DNA from: an uncultured Lachnospiraceae bacterium
GTDB taxonomy: Bacteria; Bacillota; Clostridia; Lachnospirales; Lachnospiraceae
Direction: 5' to 3'
DNA: 64,000 nucleotides
Assembly: GCA_910589385.1 (NCBI GenBank)
Contig: CAJUTU010000014.1
Span: 8,891 to 72,890, forward strand
Under the pieces are notes generated by a model, which searched no databases, had not been told where the DNA came from, and worked only from the letters and a program-made list of their open reading frames with translations. Both the position numbers and the translations under genes were made by a program. Positions 8,534 to 17,335 of this stretch are shown here, one piece after another. Within the stretch, counting starts at the first letter, position 1; the number at the start of each line of letters is the position of its first letter.

Positions 8534-8621
8534 TGTGGCTTTTATATGGGAAATTGTAGTTCAATTTCCTGTATATGCCGTCAGGCATCCCACATAAAAC
8601 AGAATTCGTATATACAGAAAG

Positions 8622-8643
8622 CCTGCCGCCGGCAGTTTTTCTG
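8622..8643 (+). terminator. Intrinsic terminator-like hairpin
   Basis: CTGCC (8623-8627) pairs with GGCAG (8631-8635), followed by five T. The stem can extend outward through CAGAAA (8615-8620) with TTTCTG (8638-8643). It is the first of two terminators after the HPr-like gene. Confidence 0.5.
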
Positions 8644-8657
8644 CATACTGTGGTATT

Positions 8658-8688
8658 AAGGCTGTCTCTTTGGGAGGCAGCCTTTTTT
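8658..8688 (+). terminator. Intrinsic terminator of the HPr-like gene
   Basis: An 11-bp stem (AAGGCTGTCTC at 8658-8668 with 8674-8684, one G-U pair) is followed by a run of T. It also separates this gene from the convergent thiI. Confidence 0.85.
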
Positions 8689-8714
8689 CGACATATCCTT
8701 TTCTGTGCCCAATC

Positions 8715-9896
8715 CTAATGTATCTGCAGAATCTCTGCCGTCTCCACCGCAGTCTTTACAAGCTCATCAATTTTTTCCCTCAGATTCAATTCTGACTTCT
8801 CAATCCGCCCAAGATCCGGCCTTGTCACCGGATGCTTTGCCACAAAAATCGTACAGCAGTCCTCAAACGGCTGAATGGATGTCTCATAGGTATCAATTTT
8901 CTGCGCAATCTCAACAATCTCCCGTTTATCAAATCCTATCAGCGGGCGATACACCGGGAACGTGCACACCGCATTGGTGGCCGCCAAACTCTGCATGGTC
9001 TGGCTTGCCACCTGGCCGATGCTCTCTCCGGTGATCAATCCCAGGCAGCCGTTCTGTCTTGCAAAATGCTCTGCTATCTTCATCATATAACGGCGCATGA
9101 TGATCGTAAGTTCTTCGTGGGGGCACTTCTCGTAAATATAAAGCTGGATATCCGTAAAATTCACCACATGCAGCTTGATCGGCCCGGCATAAGATGCCAC
9201 CTGCTTTGCCAGATCCACGACCTTCTCTTTCGCCCGTTCACTGGTATACGGCGGAGCGTGGAAATAGGTCGCCTCCAGCGCCACCCCACGCTTTGCGGTC
9301 ATATAACCGGCAACCGGGCTGTCGATCCCTCCTGAGAGCAAAAGCATTGCGCTCCCGTTGGTGCCGACCGGCATACCGCCAGGCCCGGGAATGATTTCAG
9401 AATATACATAAATTTCCTCTCGGACCTCCACATTCAGTAAAATATCCGGCGTATGCACATCCACCTTCATCTCTGGAAATGCTTCTAAGACTGCCTCGCC
9501 TAATGCACAGTTGATCTCCATGGAATTCAGCGGATAGTGCTTGTTGCTTCTGCGCGCCTCCACTTTAAAGGTCTGGTCCTTCTTTGGATACCGTTCCTCT
9601 ACATATGCCACGATATCTTGTTTTAATTGTTCAAATCCCGTATTTGCAAGGCGCACCACCGGACAGATCCCTACGATCCCAAATACCCTGCTCAGTCCTT
9701 CTACTGTTTCTTCATAATCGTAGTCTCCCTCACAGTCCACATAGACTCTCCCATGAGTCTTGCGGACCGAAAACTCTCCGTCAACTTCCTTTAGCGCATA
9801 TCGGATCTGACGCACCAGGGCGTCTTCAAACATATACCGGTTCTTGCCCTTAATTCCAATCTCACCGTACTTTATTAAAAATGAATGAAACTTCAT
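8715..9896 (-). CDS. thiI: tRNA uracil 4-sulfurtransferase ThiI
   Basis: ThiI makes 4-thiouridine at tRNA position 8 and in some bacteria passes sulfur to thiamine synthesis. Domains in order: ferredoxin-like N-terminal part, THUMP domain (about residues 60-165), then the PP-loop ATPase with LLLSGGIDSPVAGY and a conserved EDCCTIF cysteine pair near residue 345. The rhodanese domain found in enteric ThiI is absent, as in Bacillus, where a dedicated NifS-like desulfurase supplies sulfur. Such a desulfurase gene lies directly upstream on the same strand, supporting a two-gene sulfur relay. Start ATG 9896 has AAGGAG at 6 bases. Confidence 0.95.
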   Translation of the reverse strand: MKFHSFLIKYGEIGIKGKNRYMFEDALVRQIRYALKEVDGEFSVRKTHGRVYVDCEGDYDYEETVEGLSRVFGIVGICPVVRLANTGFEQLKQDIVAYVEERYPKKDQTFKVEARRSNKHYPLNSMEINCALGEAVLEAFPEMKVDVHTPDILLNVEVREEIYVYSEIIPGPGGMPVGTNGSAMLLLSGGIDSPVAGYMTAKRGVALEATYFHAPPYTSERAKEKVVDLAKQVASYAGPIKLHVVNFTDIQLYIYEKCPHEELTIIMRRYMMKIAEHFARQNGCLGLITGESIGQVASQTMQSLAATNAVCTFPVYRPLIGFDKREIVEIAQKIDTYETSIQPFEDCCTIFVAKHPVTRPDLGRIEKSELNLREKIDELVKTAVETAEILQIH

Positions 9897-9970
9897 ATCG
9901 TTCTCCTTCTCCGGCGCTTTTCATGAATCTCCTGCGCTCTGTTTTCGCCTTTTATCCTGTCCTGATCCCT

Positions 9971-11128
9971 TCAATGTCTGGTATATCGCCTCAGGACTGG
10001 TACACAATTATATAATGTTTCCAGCGTATAGTCAATTTCTTCTTTTGTCGTAAACTCCGACATGCTAAATCTTAAGGTTGCATCCAGATATTCTCTGGCC
10101 GCGCCAATACCCTTAAGGACGCCGCTGACCGCCGGATGGTTGGAAGCACATGCAGAACCGGAAGACACGTAAATCCCCCGTTCCTCCAGCGCATGGAGCA
10201 GCACTTCACTGCGGATCCCTGCAAACCCCACGCTGATAATGTGGGGAGCGCTGTTCTCATCTACAAGGCCATGGATTCTGGTACTCTCAATCTGAGTGAC
10301 ACCTGCCAAAAACTGTTCTTTCAGTTCACGCATCAGCGCGACCTTCATCTCCAAATCCTGATAGATCATCCTGGATGCCAGGCTAAGTCCCGCAATCCCG
10401 GGTACATTTTCCGTCCCGGAACGTATATTTTTCTGCTGTTCCCCGCCATACACGATTGGGCGGATTTTTACCCTATCATTGATGTAGAGGAACCCAACTC
10501 CTTTGGGCCCGTGGATTTTATGCCCGCTGGCAGAAAGCAGATCCACGCCCAGCCTTTTCGGATAAATCCTGTATTTTCCAAATCCCTGCACAGCGTCCGA
10601 ATGAAATATGATCCGCGGATTATAGTTCTTGACAATCTGCACAGCTTTCTCAATGGGCTGCACGGCGCCAACCTCGTTATTCACATACATAATGGAAACA
10701 AGAATGGTATCTTTGCAGAGGGCATCTTTCAATGCATCCAGCTTGATCTGTCCATTGGCATCCACCGGAAGATAGGTCACGCGGAAACCTTCCTCTTCTT
10801 CCAGATGCCGCATCGTATTCAAGATTGCCGGATGTTCGATCGCAGAAGTGATCAGATGGTTCCCCATCCTGCGAGCCGCCCTTGCCGTCCCGATCAATGC
10901 CAGGTTGTCGCTCTCCGTCCCTCCTGATGTAAAAACAATTTCCTTTCCATTTACTTTCAAGATTCTGGACAAGGTTTCTTTTGCTTCTTTCACATAGTGT
11001 TCTGCCTCCACGCCTTTTCGGTGCATGGAGGAAGGATTTCCATAATCCCTGCACATCACTTTATAAACCAATTCGCCGACTTCCGGATAGCACCGGGTCG
11101 TCGCCGAATTATCCAAATATACTTCCAT
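9971..11128 (-). CDS. Cysteine desulfurase, NifS/IscS class
   Basis: A PLP-dependent enzyme that takes sulfur from cysteine as a persulfide. LDNSATTRCYPEV is the usual N-terminus, SASGHKIHGPKG contains the PLP lysine, and SSGSACAS contains the persulfide cysteine on the long class-I-like loop. IRSGTEN is also conserved. Length is 385 residues. It lies 75 bases upstream of thiI on the same strand, matching the NifZ-ThiI pair of Bacillus, so its likely acceptor is ThiI; a role in general Fe-S supply cannot be excluded. The start has AAGGA 8 bases upstream. Confidence 0.92.
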   Translation of the reverse strand: MEVYLDNSATTRCYPEVGELVYKVMCRDYGNPSSMHRKGVEAEHYVKEAKETLSRILKVNGKEIVFTSGGTESDNLALIGTARAARRMGNHLITSAIEHPAILNTMRHLEEEEGFRVTYLPVDANGQIKLDALKDALCKDTILVSIMYVNNEVGAVQPIEKAVQIVKNYNPRIIFHSDAVQGFGKYRIYPKRLGVDLLSASGHKIHGPKGVGFLYINDRVKIRPIVYGGEQQKNIRSGTENVPGIAGLSLASRMIYQDLEMKVALMRELKEQFLAGVTQIESTRIHGLVDENSAPHIISVGFAGIRSEVLLHALEERGIYVSSGSACASNHPAVSGVLKGIGAAREYLDATLRFSMSEFTTKEEIDYTLETLYNCVPVLRRYTRH

Positions 11129-11173
11129 GACTTCTTTCCTTTTTTATTTCTTACTATATAAATTATGTGCGTT

Positions 11174-11902
11174 TCATTCTAAGTGATACAGCAAGATTGA
11201 CAAAATCACAAGCCCAGCCGTCTCCGTGCGTAAAATCCGTTTTCCCAATGTAACCGGGGAGGCCCCTTTAGACACTGCCTGTCCCACTTCTGTTTCCTCA
11301 AAACCGCCTTCCGGCCCGATAAAAATACCTACTGACTGTCCAGGCCTGATCTCTTCAACCGCCCGTCTTGTGTCCTCCATCCCTTCCGCCCTTTCATAAG
11401 GAATCAAGAGTACATCCAGCTCCCCGGCGGTGATAAGAGCATGTGGAAATGTCGTCACTTCATGAACAAAAGGAATCTTACTCCGTCCACATTGTTTTGC
11501 GGATGCTTCTGCGATCCCCTGCCAGCGCGCGACCTTTTTTTCCGCCTTTTTCGCGTCCAGCTTTACAACAGTACGGCTTGTAGACACCGGATAGATATCA
11601 CTCGCGCCTAATTCCGTTGCCTTCTGTATCACCAAATCCATCTTATCCCCTTTGGGAATTCCCTGAAACAGGCAGATTCTCGAAGGCAGTTCCCGCCCCT
11701 CCTTAAAGAAGTCCAGAATCCTAAACCGTACCGGCTCCGTTGATTCCAGTGCACACAAGTACTGGACGCCCGTCCCGTCGCCAAACATCACCTGTCCCCC
11801 CGGCTTCATGCGCAGCACATTCTTGATATGGTTTACATCAGCACCTTCCACGCAAATAACTCCATCTTGTATTTGTGATGGTTCTATAAAAAAATGATGC
11901 AT
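11174..11902 (-). CDS. rsmE: 16S rRNA (uracil1498-N3)-methyltransferase RsmE
   Basis: A SPOUT-class methyltransferase that acts on assembled 30S subunits. The N-terminal PUA-like domain starts at MHHFFIEPSQ; the trefoil-knot SAM site shows GPEGGFEETEV and LGKRILRTETAGL, both diagnostic. Length is about 243 residues. The ATG at 11902 overlaps the end of prmA with a Shine-Dalgarno in its last codons (GAGGAAGTAAGG), so the two genes are coupled; a longer frame to 11932 lies wholly within prmA. The prmA-rsmE order is common in Firmicutes. Confidence 0.94.
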   Translation of the reverse strand: MHHFFIEPSQIQDGVICVEGADVNHIKNVLRMKPGGQVMFGDGTGVQYLCALESTEPVRFRILDFFKEGRELPSRICLFQGIPKGDKMDLVIQKATELGASDIYPVSTSRTVVKLDAKKAEKKVARWQGIAEASAKQCGRSKIPFVHEVTTFPHALITAGELDVLLIPYERAEGMEDTRRAVEEIRPGQSVGIFIGPEGGFEETEVGQAVSKGASPVTLGKRILRTETAGLVILSILLYHLE

Positions 11903-11904
11903 CC

Positions 11905-12855
11905 TTACTTCCTCGCTGTGACAGAGACCCATTCTCCCTGATAAGTGACTTCCAGAACTTCCAGCCCCGCCTGCTTCACAGACTCTACCACAGACTGCTC
12001 TTTGTTATCAATAATACCGCTTGTAATGTAGATCCCGCCTTTTTTCATCTGTCCGACGATAACAGGGGTCAGTTCCACAAGTACATCTGCCAGAATGTTC
12101 GCTACAACAATGTCGTATTTCTCATACCCTACTTTGTCCTGGATCTTCCGGTCATTGATAAGATTCCCGATCATCACCTCATACTGGCTTTCTGAGATTC
12201 CATTCACTTCCATGTTTTCACGGGCTGCATCAATTGCACAGGGATCCAGATCTGTCCCAACAGAGTGCTTTGCGCCGAACTTCAATGCCAGCATCCCCAG
12301 GATTCCGCTTCCACATCCCACGTCCAGAATCTGCGTCTGCTCTGTCACAAACTTTCGGATCTGCCGGATACAGAGTTGGGTTGTCTCATGCATCCCGGTC
12401 CCAAAAGCAGTGCCTGGATCAATATGGATGATCATTTTCCCACTGTCCTCTGGTTTTACATCCTCCCAGGAAGGAATGATCAGGATGTCATCCACATAGA
12501 ACTGATGGAAATACTGTTTCCAGTTGTTGATCCAGTCCAGATCCTCCGTCAAAGACTCCTCAAAGGTACACTCCCCCACATCCACATAGGCAGACATTTC
12601 CTTCAGTTCCTCACGGGCCTTTGAAAGGATCTGTCCGACTTCATCTTCTTCCTCCAAATAAAAACTGATATAAGCAACTCCATCGTCCACATCCGTTTCG
12701 GGAAGAATGTCCACAAACATCCTTTCCTTGTCCAAAGGCGTCAACGGGATCTTGTCCTCGATCTGTACCCCCTGGACTCCCAGATCCATCAGCATGCTGC
12801 TGACAATATCTTCCGCTTCCGCCGTTGTCTTCAAACGAACCTTATTCCACCTCAT
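11905..12855 (-). CDS. prmA: Ribosomal protein L11 methyltransferase PrmA
   Basis: PrmA trimethylates lysines and the N-terminus of ribosomal protein L11. The N-terminal substrate domain spans about residues 1-95. The catalytic domain has DPGTAFGTGMHETT, LDVGCGSGILGM for SAM, and NILADVL in place of the usual NPPY-type motif. Length is 316 residues. The ATG has AGGAGG at 5 bases. It is the first gene of the prmA-rsmE pair. Confidence 0.95.
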   Translation of the reverse strand: MRWNKVRLKTTAEAEDIVSSMLMDLGVQGVQIEDKIPLTPLDKERMFVDILPETDVDDGVAYISFYLEEEDEVGQILSKAREELKEMSAYVDVGECTFEESLTEDLDWINNWKQYFHQFYVDDILIIPSWEDVKPEDSGKMIIHIDPGTAFGTGMHETTQLCIRQIRKFVTEQTQILDVGCGSGILGMLALKFGAKHSVGTDLDPCAIDAARENMEVNGISESQYEVMIGNLINDRKIQDKVGYEKYDIVVANILADVLVELTPVIVGQMKKGGIYITSGIIDNKEQSVVESVKQAGLEVLEVTYQGEWVSVTARK

Positions 12856-12943
12856 AATATCCTCCTGATATCCTCACACAACGCACTTGTGTATTTTCTT
12901 GCTTCATCATACGCCGGGCTTCTGCATATTCCAAACCTGTTCC

Positions 12944-13372
12944 TTAAATATAATACATATCCTGCTCATAACCGGAGTATTCCAGATAATCCTCTTTCAG
13001 GTCTGCCAGCGTCAGATGCTCCAGAATTGCCTCCATTTCCTCATTCACCTTGTCAATGATCAGTTTCTGTATCGTACAGGAGATTCCCTGTCCATCCTCA
13101 TTTTCCAGTAAGTAGGAGCCTTCTGTCGCTTCCAAAATCTCTGATACGGTAATCCTGTCCGGCTCATGCGCCAACAGATAGCCGCCCTGCGGCCCCTTAA
13201 TGCTTTTCACGATCCCTGCTCTGCGCAGGCTCGCAAATACCTGTTCCAGATATTGGGGCGAGATGCCGTTCCTCTGTGCAATGCTGTACAATGCCACGTG
13301 TCCTGCGCCCGAATTCACCGCCAGATCGACCAATGCCGTCAGTCCATACCTGCTTTTTTTTGACAGTTTCAT
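12944..13372 (-). CDS. Rrf2 family transcriptional regulator
   Basis: A 142-residue winged-helix repressor. MKLSKKSRYGLTALVDLA and the HTH with ISPQYLEQVFASLRRAGIVKSIKGPQGGYLLA are typical of Rrf2/IscR/CymR proteins. The three clustered cysteines that bind Fe-S in IscR are not present; only one Cys is seen (GISCTIQ), so a CymR-like, non-cluster mode is more likely. Start ATG 13372 follows GGAGG at 6 bases; an upstream in-frame ATG at 13423 has no support. A TATAC-N7-GTATA dyad overlaps the -10 of its own promoter, which suggests autoregulation. It faces away from the unknown gene at 13749. Confidence 0.9.
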   Translation of the reverse strand: MKLSKKSRYGLTALVDLAVNSGAGHVALYSIAQRNGISPQYLEQVFASLRRAGIVKSIKGPQGGYLLAHEPDRITVSEILEATEGSYLLENEDGQGISCTIQKLIIDKVNEEMEAILEHLTLADLKEDYLEYSGYEQDMYYI

Positions 13373-13481
13373 GCTTTTCCTCCAAAATTTATGTCCAGGC
13401 CGCTGTATCCAGTTACAACTCACATCTGCCCTGCACAGGCTGTAACTATATTCATACTATCCCGATTGAATTAACATGTTT

Positions 13482-13522
13482 TATACCAAAATAGTATATT
13501 CCACGAATCCCTTATCCGTCAA
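13482..13522 (-). promoter_or_regulatory. Promoter and operator-like dyad of the Rrf2 gene
   Basis: On the minus strand TTGACG (13522-13517), an 18-base spacer and TATACT (13498-13493) form a good promoter. The dyad TATAC-N7-GTATA (13482-13498) covers the -10. The rest of the 376-base gap between the divergent genes (13373-13748) is AT-rich and I see no other clear feature except the Shine-Dalgarno of the plus-strand gene. Confidence 0.6.
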
Positions 13523-13748
13523 CCATTTTATTCTTTATTCATAAACAACAGCATTTTTTACAAATGTATACTAATCTTACATTTTACCATTGCAATAATC
13601 CTGATTCTATATTACACTTTGGATATCAGTCTATTCAATCACACTCACCTGTGATATTTTGTGCAGCATGACAAGGATATTTCATGACTGTTCCTAAATT
13701 CACGAATAGCGCTCCACCCACCGGACATTTCAAGAGAGGAGTAAAAAC

Positions 13749-14090
13749 ATGGAATCTAAAGAATTTACAGAACAAGTAGGAAAATTAATCTCAGAAAACC
13801 CTGCAAAATTTATCAAGATCAGGTCTATTTTCGACAATCTTTTAGCAGGCCGCACACTCGACAGCTCTAAGGCAATCAGCGACCGTGAATTTGAAAGGCT
13901 CCGCGACAGGTTTCGAGATATTGATGTCCCACTCAGCTGGTGTGCCAGCAAAGAAGACGTTTATCAGTTGCAAAAAGCAGTCACCTACCATCGTACACAG
14001 GCAAGAAAACGCGAGGACTACACAATCAGGAAGCAGGCAAAATCCAATAAAAAGGGTGGACTGTTTGGGCTGTTCTCGCAAAAAAAATAA
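13749..14090 (+). CDS. Small basic protein of unknown function
   Basis: I do not recognise this 113-residue protein. It has a helical N-terminal half (SKEFTEQVGKLISENPAKFIKIRSIFDNLLAGRTL) and a middle segment SDREFERLRDRFRDIDVPLSWCASKEDVYQLQKAV. The C-terminus is strongly basic and ends KGGLFGLFSQKK. No signal peptide or membrane segment is seen. A good GAGGAG site precedes the ATG, and base composition matches the neighbours, so it is very probably real. It is divergent from the Rrf2 regulator with a 376-base gap; control by that regulator is possible but unproven. Confidence 0.7.
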   Translation: MESKEFTEQVGKLISENPAKFIKIRSIFDNLLAGRTLDSSKAISDREFERLRDRFRDIDVPLSWCASKEDVYQLQKAVTYHRTQARKREDYTIRKQAKSNKKGGLFGLFSQKK

Positions 14091-14119
14091 ATGATCTAAA
14101 AAATGACAGATGGAATATT

Positions 14120-14156
14120 TTACAAAACAGGCAGGGGCCATTACAGCTCCTGCCTG
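14120..14156 (-). terminator. Terminator of the glucuronide operon
   Basis: An 11-bp stem (14128-14138 with 14146-14156, one G-U pair) is followed on the minus strand by TTTTGT. It lies just past the uxaC stop and should end the seven-gene operon. Confidence 0.75.
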
Positions 14157-14196
14157 CTTGCCTCGTACACGGTATTTTACATCAGTTTCTCATTTT

Positions 14197-15600
14197 CTAC
14201 AGCGAAAACCCGAAATACCGTACCGCATTATTATAAGAAATGCCTTTCACAATCTTTTCCAGAACCTTGTAGTCTGCCGGATATTCCCCATTCTCTACCC
14301 AGCCGCCGATCAGAGCACACATGATCCTGCGGAAGTATTCATGCCTCGTATAGGAAAGGAAGCTTCTGGAATCTGTCAGCATCCCGATAAAATTGCCCAA
14401 AAGCCCCAGGCTTGCCAGAGAAGTCATCTGGTCGCGCATCCCGGTCTTATGGTCATTGAACCACCAGGCGCTGCCCTGCTGGATCTTTCCGACTGCACTG
14501 CTGTCCTGAAAACACCCGATGATGGTTCCGATTGCCGCATTATCCACCGGATTCAAGGAATACAAAATCGTCTTCGGGAGCTCATCTGTCTTTGCAAGCG
14601 CATTTAAATAATCTGCCATCTCTGAAGAGGGCGCAAAATTATTGATACTGTCAATTCCTGCATCCGGCCCCAGTTCTCCAAAAATCTTTCCGTTATTATC
14701 ACGCTTCACCCCATAATGAAGCTGCATCACCCAGTTTTTCTTATGGTATTCTTTCCCAAGGGCGATCATAAATGCGGTCTTAAATTTCTTTTCTTCTTCT
14801 TTCGTCAGTGTCTCTCCTGACAATCTCTTTGCAAAAACGGTTTCCACATCTTCCTCAGAAGCAGGCGCATACATCACATATTCCAGACCATGGTCAGAAA
14901 CACTACATCCGCAGGAAGCAAAGAAATCCATCCGCTTGCTTAACGCCTCAATTAGATCTGCAAAACGATTCACCTTCACGCCTGATACTTCACTCAATTG
15001 ATCCAGATATTCCAGATAATCCGCTTTTTCCAGATTCATTGCCTTATCCGGACGCCATGCCGGGAGTACCTGTACGGCAAAGCTGTCATCCTCGGCAATC
15101 TTCTTATGCCATTCCAGGGAATCCACCGGGTCATCCGTGGTGCAGATCAAAGTCACATTAGACATCTCGATCATTTTCCGGGCGCTTAAACCACCCTGCA
15201 GCTTTTCATTACAAAGGTTCCAGACCTCCTCCGCGTTCCCACCATTGAGATAACCTTCATATCTGAAAAACCTTTTCAGCTCCAGATGGCTCCAATGGTA
15301 GAGCGGATTTCCGATAGCCATCTCCAGGGTTTCCGCCCATTTCTGGAATTTTTCTCTGTCTGTGGCGTCTCCGGTGATATATCTCTCTTCTACGCCGTTG
15401 GAACGCATCTGACGCCATTTATAATGGTCGCCGCCCAGCCATACCTGTGTAATATTATCAAATTTACGGTCCTCATAGATCTCCTGCGGATTGATATGGC
15501 AATGGTAATCCAATATAGGCATTATTTCCGCAAATTCATGATACAGTTTCTTCGCCGTCTCAGTATCCAGCAAAAAATCTTCGTCTAAAAATTTTTTCAT
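14197..15600 (-). CDS. uxaC: Glucuronate isomerase
   Basis: UxaC converts D-glucuronate to D-fructuronate (and galacturonate to tagaturonate). The N-terminus shows DYHCHINPQEIYEDRKF, the amidohydrolase-like metal site of the family, followed by VWLGGDHYKWRQMRSNGV. Length of 467 residues is standard. It is the last gene of the operon, 20 bases after uxuB, and is followed by a terminator. With uxuB and uxuA it completes the path from glucuronate to 2-keto-3-deoxygluconate; the kinase and aldolase for that product are not in the window. Confidence 0.96.
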   Translation of the reverse strand: MKKFLDEDFLLDTETAKKLYHEFAEIMPILDYHCHINPQEIYEDRKFDNITQVWLGGDHYKWRQMRSNGVEERYITGDATDREKFQKWAETLEMAIGNPLYHWSHLELKRFFRYEGYLNGGNAEEVWNLCNEKLQGGLSARKMIEMSNVTLICTTDDPVDSLEWHKKIAEDDSFAVQVLPAWRPDKAMNLEKADYLEYLDQLSEVSGVKVNRFADLIEALSKRMDFFASCGCSVSDHGLEYVMYAPASEEDVETVFAKRLSGETLTKEEEKKFKTAFMIALGKEYHKKNWVMQLHYGVKRDNNGKIFGELGPDAGIDSINNFAPSSEMADYLNALAKTDELPKTILYSLNPVDNAAIGTIIGCFQDSSAVGKIQQGSAWWFNDHKTGMRDQMTSLASLGLLGNFIGMLTDSRSFLSYTRHEYFRRIMCALIGGWVENGEYPADYKVLEKIVKGISYNNAVRYFGFSL

Positions 15601-15620
15601 TTTCTATATTCCTTTTCATC

Positions 15621-17231
15621 TTATGATAGATATTTTTGAAGTGCCGCACGCACTGCACCGGGCCCTGCGATCATTTCGCCCAGATAGCCCGCCACGGTTT
15701 CTGCCATCCCCACCTCATACAGATTGACACCAAAAATCTTCGTATTTTCCAATACCGGCCTCAATGCTTCTGCCTCTATCGTGCCGCCCAGCTTCAAGTC
15801 TGCCACATAGGGACAAACGGTATCCAAAAGGGGATCCGGACTCAGCTCAAACTTCTCCCCCGAATCATTGACCCCCATCAGATAGCGCAGCCATCCGGCA
15901 AATACCAGCGGAATCAGCTTCAGATCTTTCACATCCAGCTCTGATGATGCCTGATAAGCTTTGATGGTCTCTCCAAACCGGATTGCCAGCTTCTGGGAAG
16001 TATCGGTTGCGATACGCTGCGGGGTATCCGGCATGAATGGGTTCGGAACACGGACCTGTAGTACCGTATCAATAAATTCCTTCGGGTCTAAGATTCCCGG
16101 ATTGACCACCACCGGCAGACCTTCTTTATACCCCACAGTCTCCACCAGTTTCACAAGTTCCGGATCCTTCATCTCTTCTGAAATCTTCTCATATCCCAGG
16201 ATACAGCCAAATATGGCCAGACAGGTATGCAGAGGGTTCAGGCAGGTACATACTTTCATCTTTTCCACTTTATCTACCGTCCCGCGCTCGGTAAACATCA
16301 GCCCACCCTTTTCCAGCGGCGGCCTTCCGTTCGGAAATGCATCCTCGATCACCAGATATTCACATTCCTCCGCGTTTACAAAAGGCGCCACATAGGTACG
16401 CTTAGATGTGATCACAGGCTCTAATTCCTCGACGCCGTCTTTCTTCAAGATCTCTTCCACAGAAGCGTCCGGCCTCGGCGTAATCTTGTCGATCATACTC
16501 CATGGGAAAGAAACCTTCGCCTTGTCATTCACATACGCCTTGAATCCGGCATCCGCCTTTCCATTTTCAGCCCATTTCTCCGCAAATGCATGGATTGCCG
16601 CATACAGCTTGTCTCCATTGTGGGAGCAGTTATCCATACTCACCATTGCGATCGGCTTCTCTCCTGCCTTGAAACGAGTGTATAAAAGGGATGCCACCTT
16701 ACCGATATAACTCTTGGGTTTTGCCGGCCCTGCCTCGAAATCCGCCATTACATCCGGGATCGTCTCCCCTTTTCCGGTTACAAGGCTGTAGCCCTTCTCC
16801 GTAATTGTAAAGCTTGCCATCTGCAGAGAATCTTTTTCAAAAATCTCTTTCAAACGGCCGAATTCTCTGTCATTCTCTGAATCCAAAATATGTGATTCCA
16901 CGACACTTCCCACGATCGTTTTTTCAATACTGCCGTCTGCCTTCAATGTTACGGCAATCCCATAATCATCGTGGGGACGGTTCATCTTCTCAATGATCTC
17001 ATAGTCAAACCCTTCTGCAACCACCAGCCCTCTGTCCAGCACCCCTTCATTGAGAAGATTCTGTACTACATTTGCCTGGAACGCACGGAAGATATTTCCC
17101 GCTCCAAAATGAATCCAGAATGGATTCTCTGCTGTCGCTGCCTTTACCTTCTCCCTGTCAAACTTCGGAAGCACAAATCCGGCTGCCTTCCAGGCATCCC
17201 TTTCCTTCAGGCCTTGTTCATTTAATCTCAT
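15621..17231 (-). CDS. uxuB: Fructuronate reductase (mannitol dehydrogenase family)
   Basis: A long-chain polyol dehydrogenase that reduces D-fructuronate to D-mannonate with NADH. IHFGAGNIFRAFQ is the N-terminal nucleotide-binding motif. The catalytic region shows KMKVCTCLNPLHTCLA and GYKEGLPVVVNPGI, typical of the UxaB/UxuB branch. At 536 residues the length fits. Tagaturonate reductase (uxaB) is close in sequence; the neighbouring uxuA makes fructuronate reductase the better call. An AAAGGA precedes the ATG. It lies 104 bases after uxuA, in a gap with a strong hairpin. Confidence 0.88.
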   Translation of the reverse strand: MRLNEQGLKERDAWKAAGFVLPKFDREKVKAATAENPFWIHFGAGNIFRAFQANVVQNLLNEGVLDRGLVVAEGFDYEIIEKMNRPHDDYGIAVTLKADGSIEKTIVGSVVESHILDSENDREFGRLKEIFEKDSLQMASFTITEKGYSLVTGKGETIPDVMADFEAGPAKPKSYIGKVASLLYTRFKAGEKPIAMVSMDNCSHNGDKLYAAIHAFAEKWAENGKADAGFKAYVNDKAKVSFPWSMIDKITPRPDASVEEILKKDGVEELEPVITSKRTYVAPFVNAEECEYLVIEDAFPNGRPPLEKGGLMFTERGTVDKVEKMKVCTCLNPLHTCLAIFGCILGYEKISEEMKDPELVKLVETVGYKEGLPVVVNPGILDPKEFIDTVLQVRVPNPFMPDTPQRIATDTSQKLAIRFGETIKAYQASSELDVKDLKLIPLVFAGWLRYLMGVNDSGEKFELSPDPLLDTVCPYVADLKLGGTIEAEALRPVLENTKIFGVNLYEVGMAETVAGYLGEMIAGPGAVRAALQKYLS

Positions 17232-17273
17232 ATATCTGATCCTTTCTATTCGTTTTTTATTCTATATAGCATT

Positions 17274-17303
17274 TGCGCCGTGCAGCAAAATATGCACGGC
17301 GCA
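17274..17303 (-). other. Intercistronic hairpin between uxuA and uxuB
   Basis: An 11-bp perfect GC-rich stem (TGCGCCGTGCA at 17274-17284 with 17293-17303) without a T run on the minus strand. It is more likely an mRNA-stabilising or processing element than a terminator. Confidence 0.55.
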
Positions 17304-17335
17304 GTTTTACATCGACTGTATTTCACTACAATCCT

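Noticed and set aside
15621..17231. Tagaturonate reductase (uxaB) as the call
   Set aside because: The enzyme family fits both, but the operon contains uxuA and no altronate dehydratase, so fructuronate reductase is preferred.
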